A DNA stretch of 21,139 nucleotides, from IMG/VR virus record IMGVR_UViG_3300028608_000714, positions 1-21,139 of that record; one strand, 5' to 3'. Under the pieces are notes generated by a model, which made no database searches, was not told the origin of the DNA, and saw only the letters and a program-made list of their open reading frames with translations. This DNA is from a virus. Position numbers and translations under genes: made by a program. Positions 6,442 through 12,515 of the stretch are shown piece after piece; the first letter of the stretch is position 1; each line of letters opens with the position of its first letter.

Positions 6442-7056
6442 TCAGGGCGCATCAGCAGGCTGGAAGTGCTTCAGCAGTACGTAGTCCTCGGGCCCATACG
6501 CGGATCCGCACCAGCGGCACTTCAGCTGCGTCTCACCCGGCATCCGGGATATCACCGCCCCGCACACCACGCCTTCACCGACCAGCGCGATGCAGTAGCC
6601 GATCCGCTGCGGCCGCGGCTCCGGGTCGCCGACGATCGAGCGGACGGCACTGTTCAACTCGGCCACCTCACGGGCCAGGTCACCGGCCGCCGGGTACTGC
6701 GCGACGATCCAGCCCAGCTCCTGGGCGAGCCACCGGCAGTCGGCGTCCAGGTGGGCGGGCGGGGTGGCCCCGCGGTGGGGCCAGCGCAGCCGTCGGACGT
6801 CGGCCCGCCACGAGTGGATGACCTCGGTGGCGCGGGCCCAGTTCACGGTGTCGATGACGTCCTCGTTGACGGGGGAGCGGGGGCCGGCGGCGCTCTTGGT
6901 AGCGATGATGTCGCCCCAGCCGGTGCGGCGGGGGACGAGGCAGTCGGCGGCTTCGCGGTAGAGGGCGGGGAGTTCACGCAGGCGCGCGGCCAGCTGCTCC
7001 TGGTGCCGGTGGCACAGGTAGCCGCTGGCCGCGCTGCCGCACAGTTCGCACGTCAC
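6442..7056 (-). CDS. Zinc-ribbon protein, 204 aa, unknown function
   Basis: The N-terminus has a Cys/His cluster, CELCGSAASGYLCHRH, and the C-terminus a second one, CRWCGSAYG, with further cysteines near GYCIALVGEGVVCGA. This suggests two small zinc sites at the ends of a helical middle part. Proteins of this type, beginning MxCxxCGxxxxxxLCxxH, are common unannotated products in Streptomyces phages and AICEs. It is the last gene of the leftward accessory run and its start overlaps the previous stop by 4 nt (ATGA). A DNA- or RNA-binding or regulatory role is possible but not shown. Confidence 0.72.
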   Translation of the reverse strand: MTCELCGSAASGYLCHRHQEQLAARLRELPALYREAADCLVPRRTGWGDIIATKSAAGPRSPVNEDVIDTVNWARATEVIHSWRADVRRLRWPHRGATPPAHLDADCRWLAQELGWIVAQYPAAGDLAREVAELNSAVRSIVGDPEPRPQRIGYCIALVGEGVVCGAVISRMPGETQLKCRWCGSAYGPEDYVLLKHFQPADAP

Positions 7057-7295
7057 TTGGTGCCGTTCTCCTTGGGCTCAGCGAGGGCGGCGCGCAGCTC
7101 GACGGCGGCACCGCCATGGGTGCGGAGGATCGCCCACCTGCGGGCGAGTCGCTCCGCCCGCTCGATGGCGGCCTCGGCGGCTTCGGCCCGCTCCTTCCAC
7201 CGGTCGCCGCGGCGCCAGCCCTCGTTGGCGTTGGCGTACAGCGCGTCCAGGGCGTCGTCGGTGATGGTGCTCGCGGTGTAGCGCTCCGGGCTCAT
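7053..7295 (-). CDS. Short coiled-coil protein, 80 aa
   Basis: ATG 7295 overlaps the previous stop by 4 nt, and the stop overlaps the next start likewise. The product begins MSPERYTASTITDDALDALY and continues as a charged helix (GDRWKERAEAAEAAIERAERLARRW) likely to form a coiled coil. The ITDDALDALY opening followed by an AEAAIER helix is a pattern I recall from many Streptomyces phage and element proteins of unknown function. No catalytic residues are seen. Confidence 0.7.
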   Translation of the reverse strand: MSPERYTASTITDDALDALYANANEGWRRGDRWKERAEAAEAAIERAERLARRWAILRTHGGAAVELRAALAEPKENGTK

Positions 7296-7627
7296 GCGGT
7301 CTGGTCCTTCCTGGTGCAGTGGGCGGTGTCGTGCTCGGTGCCGCAGCTGGTCCACCAGCGTTCGCAGCAGCCGGAGTACAGGTCGGCCCTGGCCTGGCTC
7401 TGCCACATGCCGAGGCGGGCGGCCCGCTCGGCGCGCACGGCGGCCGCGCGCGCCTGGTCGGCGGCGACGTACTCGCGGGCGAGGGCGACCAGCAGGAGCA
7501 GCGAGGTGGCGAAGAGGCCGATGCCGTACCACCAGCCGTCTGCGCGGGCGCTGGTGGCGGCGCAGTGGCCCAGGAACAGGACGGCCAGGCCGTAGCCCAG
7601 GCAGAGCGCACGGGTGGAGGGGTTCAC
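7292..7627 (-). CDS. Membrane protein with Cys-rich tail, 111 aa
   Basis: A GTG start at 7627 overlaps the DUF4326 stop (GTGA). Two hydrophobic segments, about residues 7-25 (ALCLGYGLAVLFLGHCAAT) and 33-51 (WWYGIGLFATSLLLLVALA), form a helical hairpin. A charged helix follows, then a tail with CC, C and C-x-x-H-like residues (SGCCERWWTSCG, then TAHCTRK) that may bind zinc or form disulfides. It sits inside a chain of overlapping genes. Unknown function; an inner-membrane accessory or exclusion protein is one possibility. Confidence 0.65.
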   Translation of the reverse strand: MNPSTRALCLGYGLAVLFLGHCAATSARADGWWYGIGLFATSLLLLVALAREYVAADQARAAAVRAERAARLGMWQSQARADLYSGCCERWWTSCGTEHDTAHCTRKDQTA

Positions 7628-8058
7628 GACTGCGCTCCGTTCGCCAGCTCCAGCAGGACGTCGGCGTGGCACGCCCGGTTGATCGGGCACCAGCACATGA
7701 GGTCCCGGCCCGCCAGCTGTTCCCGGACGGCGGCCACGATCTCGGGCCGCTGCCCCAGCCACTGGCGGTACAGCTCGATGACCTGCTCGGGGGTGGCGTC
7801 CTGCACGAGGTGCCACGTGATGGACTTGTCGGGGTGGACGAAGGCGTGCTGCTGGCCGGAGGTCTTGCCGAGGCGGCCCTCGTGCTGCCACTCGCTGCCG
7901 TCGATGCCGGGGATGCGGACCTGCGTCTGCCCGAGCGGGTACGGGTTGCCCCATCGGCTGCCGCGGCCGACGTAGATGGCGCGGTCGGGGGCGCGCCATC
8001 CCTTGGCGCGGCGGCGCTGGATGCGGACAGGCTGACCGAGGGCGATCTGTCGGGCCAT
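7624..8058 (-). CDS. DUF4326 domain protein, 144 aa
   Basis: The sequence matches what I know of DUF4326: IYVGRGSRWGNPYPLG near the N-terminus, a central variable part, and LMCWCPINRACHADVLLELAN at the C-terminus with a Cys/His set that could be metal-binding or catalytic. These proteins occur in phages and mobile elements; their biochemical function is not settled as far as I know. ATG 8058 lies 3 nt after the stop of the MazG-like gene, so the two are cotranscribed and may act in the same nucleotide-related process. Confidence 0.82.
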   Translation of the reverse strand: MARQIALGQPVRIQRRRAKGWRAPDRAIYVGRGSRWGNPYPLGQTQVRIPGIDGSEWQHEGRLGKTSGQQHAFVHPDKSITWHLVQDATPEQVIELYRQWLGQRPEIVAAVREQLAGRDLMCWCPINRACHADVLLELANGAQS

Positions 8059-8061
8059 GGG

Positions 8062-8622
8062 TCAGGCCTCCTTGGTGGCCTGGCGGCGGTCGATGGCCTC
8101 GACCCATGCGACGGCGACCGCAGCCACCTGCACCAGCTCGGCGCGCAGCTTCCCCGGGTCGGACTCGGCGAGCGCCTCGTGCACTTCCTCCAGCAGGACG
8201 TCCCGCCAGGCGAGGACGCCGGCCGCAGCGGCGCGGTCGGCGTGGTCGCGGTAGCGGCGCGCGCTGTGCTGGTAGACCGGGAGGCCGGTTCCGTCGGGGT
8301 GGTTCTGCTCGCCGAACTTGGAGTCCTGGCGGGTCCGCTCGTAGCCGACCTCGACGAGGACCTGGGGGGTTGCGTTGGTCCGGTGGTCCGAGCAGTAGTC
8401 CCCGGAGTAGTCGCACTGCCAGCCCTGTGTGCGCAGGTGAGCGCGGGCGACCTCCAGCCGCTCTGTGCTGGTCTGCTCGGTGGACACCATGAACTCGCCG
8501 GTGAACTCGGTGCCGCAGTCGTCGCAGAAGACGGTGATGCGAGACGGGTAGAGCGGACTGTCCGGGTCGCGCAGGATCGCCGATACGGTCTCGGGCGTCA
8601 GGCTGGTGGGCTGGTTCTCCAT
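8062..8622 (-). CDS. MazG-like NTP pyrophosphohydrolase-family protein, 186 aa
   Basis: The C-terminal half has the hallmarks of an actinobacterial MazG-like family: RQDSKFGEQNHPDGTG, then AGVLAWRDVLLEEVHEALAESDP (an E-E-x-x-E-A metal-binding pattern) and LRAELVQVAAVAVAWVEAIDRR. The N-terminal half adds a zinc-ribbon-like part with CDDCG and later Cys/His residues. Relatives hydrolyse nucleoside triphosphates to monophosphate and pyrophosphate. In phages and elements they may change nucleotide or ppGpp pools. ATG 8622 follows GGAGGA, in a 28-nt leader almost duplicated in front of the methyltransferase gene. Activity is inferred from motifs. Confidence 0.8.
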   Translation of the reverse strand: MENQPTSLTPETVSAILRDPDSPLYPSRITVFCDDCGTEFTGEFMVSTEQTSTERLEVARAHLRTQGWQCDYSGDYCSDHRTNATPQVLVEVGYERTRQDSKFGEQNHPDGTGLPVYQHSARRYRDHADRAAAAGVLAWRDVLLEEVHEALAESDPGKLRAELVQVAAVAVAWVEAIDRRQATKEA

Positions 8623-8679
8623 GGGTTCCTCCGTGGTGGGATGGGTGGGAGGCCGCCCCGCGCTCCCTGCGGGGCGGCC
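8623..8679 (-). promoter_or_regulatory. Hairpin-plus-leader module, copy A
   Basis: A perfect hairpin GGCCGCCCCGC-7 nt-GCGGGGCGGCC (8651-8679) follows the HNH-like gene, then a 28-nt leader (8623-8650) ends at the ATG of the MazG-like gene. Copy B, at 10482-10538, has the same 11-7-11 hairpin geometry with an unrelated stem sequence, and a leader identical at about 22 of 28 positions. The hairpin probably terminates the upstream transcript; the leader carries the ribosome-binding site GGAGGA. Confidence 0.7.
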
Positions 8680-8686
8680 GACTCGG

Positions 8687-9007
8687 TCAGAACAGGGACA
8701 GGGGCTCTTCGGCGTGCCGCTCCAGCTCCCGCTGGGCGGCCAGCTGCCGGTTCCGGGCCTTCGCGTGGCAGCTGGCGCACCAGGCGCGCAGCTCCTCGAC
8801 GGGCACGGCCGCCGCGGCGACGGTGGACAGGGTCAGGTCGGCGGGGGCGATCAGCAGTCGGCCGTGGGCGCTGGTGTTGATGCAGCGCAGGCCGGTGTCG
8901 GAGTGCTGCGAGCCGCACAGGCCGCCCGTGCACTGGCACTTGTGGCCGGCGGGCTCCATGACGGCCTGCCAGATGGCGGTGGCCCCGAGGGGCGGACGCT
9001 TGCTCAT
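8687..9007 (-). CDS. HNH-like zinc protein, 106 aa
   Basis: The protein has paired cysteines (GHKCQCTGGLCG), then LRCINTSAHGRLLIAPAD, and an ending LRAWCASCHAKARNRQ, the form of an HNH C-terminal knuckle. The classical DH catalytic pair is not obvious; the only nearby residues are the His in SAHG and the Asp in APAD. It may be a diverged HNH nuclease or a related zinc protein. ATG 9007 is 1 nt after the methyltransferase stop with GGAGG upstream, so the two are coupled. A restriction or nicking partner of the methyltransferase is possible but not demonstrated. Confidence 0.65.
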   Translation of the reverse strand: MSKRPPLGATAIWQAVMEPAGHKCQCTGGLCGSQHSDTGLRCINTSAHGRLLIAPADLTLSTVAAAAVPVEELRAWCASCHAKARNRQLAAQRELERHAEEPLSLF

Positions 9008-9008
9008 G

Positions 9009-10481
9009 TCACAGCACCTCCGCCACGCGGCGGCCCAGCCACTGGGCGACGTTGCACGAGACCGCGTTCCCGGCCTGCATGGTCTGCTCGCCCTTGTTGC
9101 CGAGGACGATGTAGTCGTCCGGGAAGCGCTGCGCCAGGAGCTGCTCACGCGGCTGGATCATCCGGTAGTGGCAGTCCTCCAGCGCGGGCGCCGGCGAGGC
9201 AATGCCCGCGGAGTCGACCGTGCCCAGCGTGTGCAGGGGCTCGCCGGTCGTCTTCGTGGCCGCGTTGCGGTACGGGATGACCAGCCAGTGGTGCCGTCCC
9301 TGCCCGGTGACGGTGTCGACCGGCTCGGTGACGGGGCGGGCGCTGCTGTTGCGGCGCAGGGTGACGATGAACGAGTCGTCGGCCTGCGGCGGCGTCACCA
9401 GGGCCTCGAAGCCCTTCGGGTTCGCCATGCGGGTGCGCATCGGCTCGGCCGTCGTCGTGCAGGTGGTGTTCCACGTGCCGCCCGACGGGACCAGGACGGC
9501 GTCGCCGATCTTCGCGGTGCGCGCCGCCAGCGGCGCCGAGTCCGCCGGGTACGCCCTGCCGTCGTGCCCGCCGTGGTTGACGGTCAGGACCATGCGCCGG
9601 TCGCCGAGCAGGCCGAGGCCCTTCCGGATCCGCGTCACGGTGTTCGCCGCGAGGGGCCGCAGTCCGTGCGCGGGCCGGTCGCCGATGCGCACCCCCAGGT
9701 TCGACCAGTCGATGATCGAGGCGGCTGGGCGGACGTAGGGCTCGACGACCGCGTGGCGGCAGCGCGGCCCGTTCGGGCACCGGTACACGTACTGCTGGCC
9801 GTACTTCCCGAGCCGCCGGCCCTCCTTCTTCCAGGACTGGAAGGCGGTGACGGTCTCCTCGCACACCGGGCACCAGGCCCGCGGGCGGGGCTGCACGTCG
9901 GGCAGCGGGATGCCCTCGCGGGTGCAGACGATGTAGATCCGGTCCCGCCACTGCGGCGCCGGGCTGTTGCCGTCCTCGTCCCCGGCGTGCGCGCTCGACA
10001 GGGAGACGAACTGGATGTTGTAGCCGAGGGTGCGCATCCCGGCGAGCCAGACGTCGAACAGCTCCCAGTCCGCGGCCTCCATGACGTTCTCCACCAGGAC
10101 GGCCCGGTAGCGGTGGACCTCGGTGGCGCGGATGACGTCCCAGAAGGTGGCCCGGGTGCGCTCGAACGCGGCGCTGGCGACGGGCCCGAACTCCTCGATG
10201 CCCATCTGTCCGGGCCCGGCGGCGGTGCGGCGGCGGCGTCCGCCGGCGGGGCTCAGCTCGGTGCAGATCGGGGAGGCCCAGAGGATGTCCGTCCTGGGCA
10301 GGCGCCGCATGTCGTAGTTGTTGACGTCGGCGCACAGGTGGTCGGCGTCGGTGTGGTTCGCGGCGTGGGTCTCGATGGCGCGCTGCCAGTGGTTCGCGGC
10401 CAGCTTGAGTTCCAGGCCGGCGGCGACGAGGCCGGTGGACGATCCGCCGGCGCCGCAGAAGATGTCGGTGAAGGTGAGCAT
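9009..10481 (-). CDS. C5-cytosine DNA methyltransferase
   Basis: This 490-aa protein shows the C5-methyltransferase motifs in order: motif I DIFCGAGGSS (residues 6-15), catalytic motif IV SPICTELSPAGG with Cys73, motif VI ENV (131-133), motif VIII QWRDR (177-181), and motif X AGNAVSCN near the C-terminus. The usual PC dipeptide is replaced by P-I-C. Between motifs VIII and IX there is an inserted zinc-ribbon, CPVC (204-207) and CPNGPRC (235-241), likely part of target recognition. It should transfer methyl groups from S-adenosylmethionine to cytosine C5. On mobile elements such enzymes usually protect against host restriction. ATG 10481 follows GGAGGA. The target sequence cannot be read from the protein. 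Confidence 0.93.
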   Translation of the reverse strand: MLTFTDIFCGAGGSSTGLVAAGLELKLAANHWQRAIETHAANHTDADHLCADVNNYDMRRLPRTDILWASPICTELSPAGGRRRRTAAGPGQMGIEEFGPVASAAFERTRATFWDVIRATEVHRYRAVLVENVMEAADWELFDVWLAGMRTLGYNIQFVSLSSAHAGDEDGNSPAPQWRDRIYIVCTREGIPLPDVQPRPRAWCPVCEETVTAFQSWKKEGRRLGKYGQQYVYRCPNGPRCRHAVVEPYVRPAASIIDWSNLGVRIGDRPAHGLRPLAANTVTRIRKGLGLLGDRRMVLTVNHGGHDGRAYPADSAPLAARTAKIGDAVLVPSGGTWNTTCTTTAEPMRTRMANPKGFEALVTPPQADDSFIVTLRRNSSARPVTEPVDTVTGQGRHHWLVIPYRNAATKTTGEPLHTLGTVDSAGIASPAPALEDCHYRMIQPREQLLAQRFPDDYIVLGNKGEQTMQAGNAVSCNVAQWLGRRVAEVL

Positions 10482-10538
10482 GTGGTCCTCCGTGATGTGA
10501 TGGGTGGAGGTCCGGGCCTGTTAGCGGCAGGCCCGGAC
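10482..10538 (-). promoter_or_regulatory. Hairpin-plus-leader module, copy B
   Basis: A perfect hairpin GTCCGGGCCTG-7 nt-CAGGCCCGGAC (10510-10538) begins 2 nt after the helicase stop and is followed by a 28-nt leader (10482-10509) that ends at the methyltransferase ATG. Geometry and leader match copy A at 8623-8679. The hairpin is the likely terminator of the helicase transcript. Confidence 0.7.
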
Positions 10539-10540
10539 TG

Positions 10541-12157
10541 CTACGCGGCGGGAAGGATGAGCTGGCCGAGGACGCGGCCGACGCGGTCCTGGTCGATCAG
10601 GTCGGCGACGTCGCCGGCGGACGCCCCACGCGGCACAGAGAGGCCCAAGCGGCGGCAGAGGCCCAGCTGCTTCGCGCTCGGCGTCCCGGACCTCCAGCGG
10701 GCCTGCCGCGCGACGAACGCGTGCGGGGCGAGGACCTTGGCCTGCTGCTCCAGCCACGCCAGTGCCTCCGGCAGCGGACGGGCGATGTCGTCCTTCGGCG
10801 GGTGCACGCCGTGCGCCTCCGTCCAGCGGCGCATCCGGTACAGCCGGGTGCCGGGGTCGCGCTGGAGGAAGAGGAACATGGCGCTGTTCAGGCGGATGAA
10901 CCAGGTGCCGTCCGCGGTGCGCAGCCAGCGGATGGCGCTGCTGCCGAAGAGGTTGAACTCCTCGGCCTCCACGTGGGCGACCAGCGTGCGCCGCTTCTCG
11001 GCGGCCTCCGCCCGCTCGGCAACCTCCCGCAGGCTCTTGCCCTCCTCGGCCTCCCCGACCTCCCGCGCCGTCAGGTCGACCATCGACGCGAGCTTGTGCT
11101 TGGTGGAGGCGCCCATGACGTCCAGCAGCAGCGCGTCCTGCTTCCCGGGCGCCAGGCGGAGACCGCGGCCCACCATCTGCACGTACAGGCCGGGGCTCTT
11201 GGTGGGCCGGGCGACGACGACGCACGACGTGTGTGGCGCGTCGAACCCCTCGGTCAACACCATGCAATTGGTGAGCACCTGGACCTCTCCGGCCGTGTAG
11301 CGGGCGAGCGTCGCACGCCGTTCGTCGCGGCCCATGTCGCCCCACACCGGGGCCGCCGTGATGCCGGCCGCCGTGAGCGCGGCGGCGGCGGCCTGCGCGG
11401 TCGCCACGGTCGGGGTGAAGACGACGCCCGCCCGGTCGCTCGCGTGGTCGACGTAGGCCTTCGCGATGGCGTCCAAGGCGCCCGAGTCCTCCAGGGCCTG
11501 GCCCAGCTGCCCGTCGACCAGGTCCCCGTTCCGGGTCTTCACCTTGTCCAGGTCCAGGGTGTCCACGGTGATGCGCTTGCCGCGGACGTCGCACAGGTAG
11601 CCGTCGCCGATCATGTCGAGGATGTCCAAGCGGTAGACGACGTCCTCCCACACCTCGGCCAGGCCGCCGTCGGTGCGCGTCATGGTCGCGGTGAAGCCGG
11701 CCACGGGCGTTCCGTTCCAGGCGCCGAAGTGGGCGAGGACCTCCATGTAGGTGCGGGCGGCCGCGTGGTGGCACTCGTCGACGATGACCAGGCCGATGTC
11801 GCGGATGGCCTCGCGCCGCTTGGCTACGGCCAAGGTCTGGACGCTGGCCACGATCACGTCGGCGTCGGCGTGGTCGTCGCGCTGGGCCTTGACGATGCCG
11901 ACCCGCAGCATCGGGTCGACGGCGAGCAGCTTGGAAGCGGCCTGCTCGATCAGCTCCTCCCGGTGGGCGATCACCAGGACGCGGCGGCCGCCGAGGCTGT
12001 CGAGCATCTGGTGGGCCAGGTGGGAGAACACCACGGTTTTCCCGGCGCCGGTCGGCAGGACGACGGCCAGGCGGTTGGTGCCGGCGGCCCACCCGGCGCG
12101 TAGCGCCTCGATGGCGTCGAGCTGGTAGGGCCTGGGCTTGAAGGCGGTAATGGTCAT
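10541..12157 (-). CDS. Superfamily II DEAD/DEAH-box-type helicase
   Basis: The 538-aa product has RPYQLDAI (Q-motif-like), Walker A LPTGAGKT (Lys40), motif Ia VIAHREEL, DECH (127-130), TAT (156-158), a C-terminal RecA lobe with VLTEGFDAPHT, and motif VI QMVGRGLRLAPGK (327-339). This is the RecG/UvrB/type I restriction R-like helicase arrangement. After about residue 345 there is a non-helicase extension of about 190 aa. ATG 12157 follows GAGGTG; a longer frame upstream would run into the iteron region and is rejected. It lies just downstream of the putative origin and the Prim-Pol gene, so a role in unwinding or restarting replication of the element is likely. Confidence 0.9.
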   Translation of the reverse strand: MTITAFKPRPYQLDAIEALRAGWAAGTNRLAVVLPTGAGKTVVFSHLAHQMLDSLGGRRVLVIAHREELIEQAASKLLAVDPMLRVGIVKAQRDDHADADVIVASVQTLAVAKRREAIRDIGLVIVDECHHAAARTYMEVLAHFGAWNGTPVAGFTATMTRTDGGLAEVWEDVVYRLDILDMIGDGYLCDVRGKRITVDTLDLDKVKTRNGDLVDGQLGQALEDSGALDAIAKAYVDHASDRAGVVFTPTVATAQAAAAALTAAGITAAPVWGDMGRDERRATLARYTAGEVQVLTNCMVLTEGFDAPHTSCVVVARPTKSPGLYVQMVGRGLRLAPGKQDALLLDVMGASTKHKLASMVDLTAREVGEAEEGKSLREVAERAEAAEKRRTLVAHVEAEEFNLFGSSAIRWLRTADGTWFIRLNSAMFLFLQRDPGTRLYRMRRWTEAHGVHPPKDDIARPLPEALAWLEQQAKVLAPHAFVARQARWRSGTPSAKQLGLCRRLGLSVPRGASAGDVADLIDQDRVGRVLGQLILPAA

Positions 12158-12185
12158 GTTCACCTCGGTTCGGTTGCTGGGGCTT

Positions 12186-12505
12186 TGCGGGGAGTGCGGG
12201 GAGTGCGGGGACTCGGTGCGGGGACTTCCGCCCGTCTTCCGAGCCGGTCTGATCAGCGGTTTTGCGGGGATGCGGGGACTTGCGGGGACTTGGGAAATCC
12301 CTTGATGACGGAGAGCTGCAGAACTGATCCGTGATGACGTGCGGCACATGTGTTGTGCGATGCATGTGCGACGTGCGCGCTATAGGGGAGGCGGAGGCAG
12401 GTCCCCGCAGGTCCCCGCATCCCCGCATCGGTGCAGGTGGGACCGGATGCGGGGAGTGCTTCGACTCCCCGCACAGGTCCCCGCGGAGTCCCCGCAGTCC
12501 CCGCA
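12186..12505. repeat. Iteron field, putative replication origin
   Basis: The 8-mer TGCGGGGA occurs at 12186, 12195, 12204, 12217, 12263, 12271, 12281 and 12448. Its complement TCCCCGCA occurs at 12402, 12412, 12420, 12466, 12489 and 12498, with a one-mismatch copy at 12478. The left arm reads one way and the right arm mostly the other, around a less GC-rich centre (12289-12401) that contains GGGAAATCCC and two GATGACG copies. It fills the 358-bp gap between the Prim-Pol stop and the helicase start and holds no gene. Iterons bound by an initiator are the standard reading. Operator repeats for the helicase promoter are the alternative. Confidence 0.7.
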
Positions 12506-12515
12506 AGTCCCCCGG

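Noticed and set aside
10541-12157. Type I restriction R subunit
   Set aside because: The helicase motifs are similar, but there is no N-terminal nuclease domain and no M or S subunit genes nearby.
12186-12505. CRISPR-like array
   Set aside because: The repeats are only 8 bp, occur in both orientations and are often 8-10 bp apart, leaving no spacers of CRISPR length.
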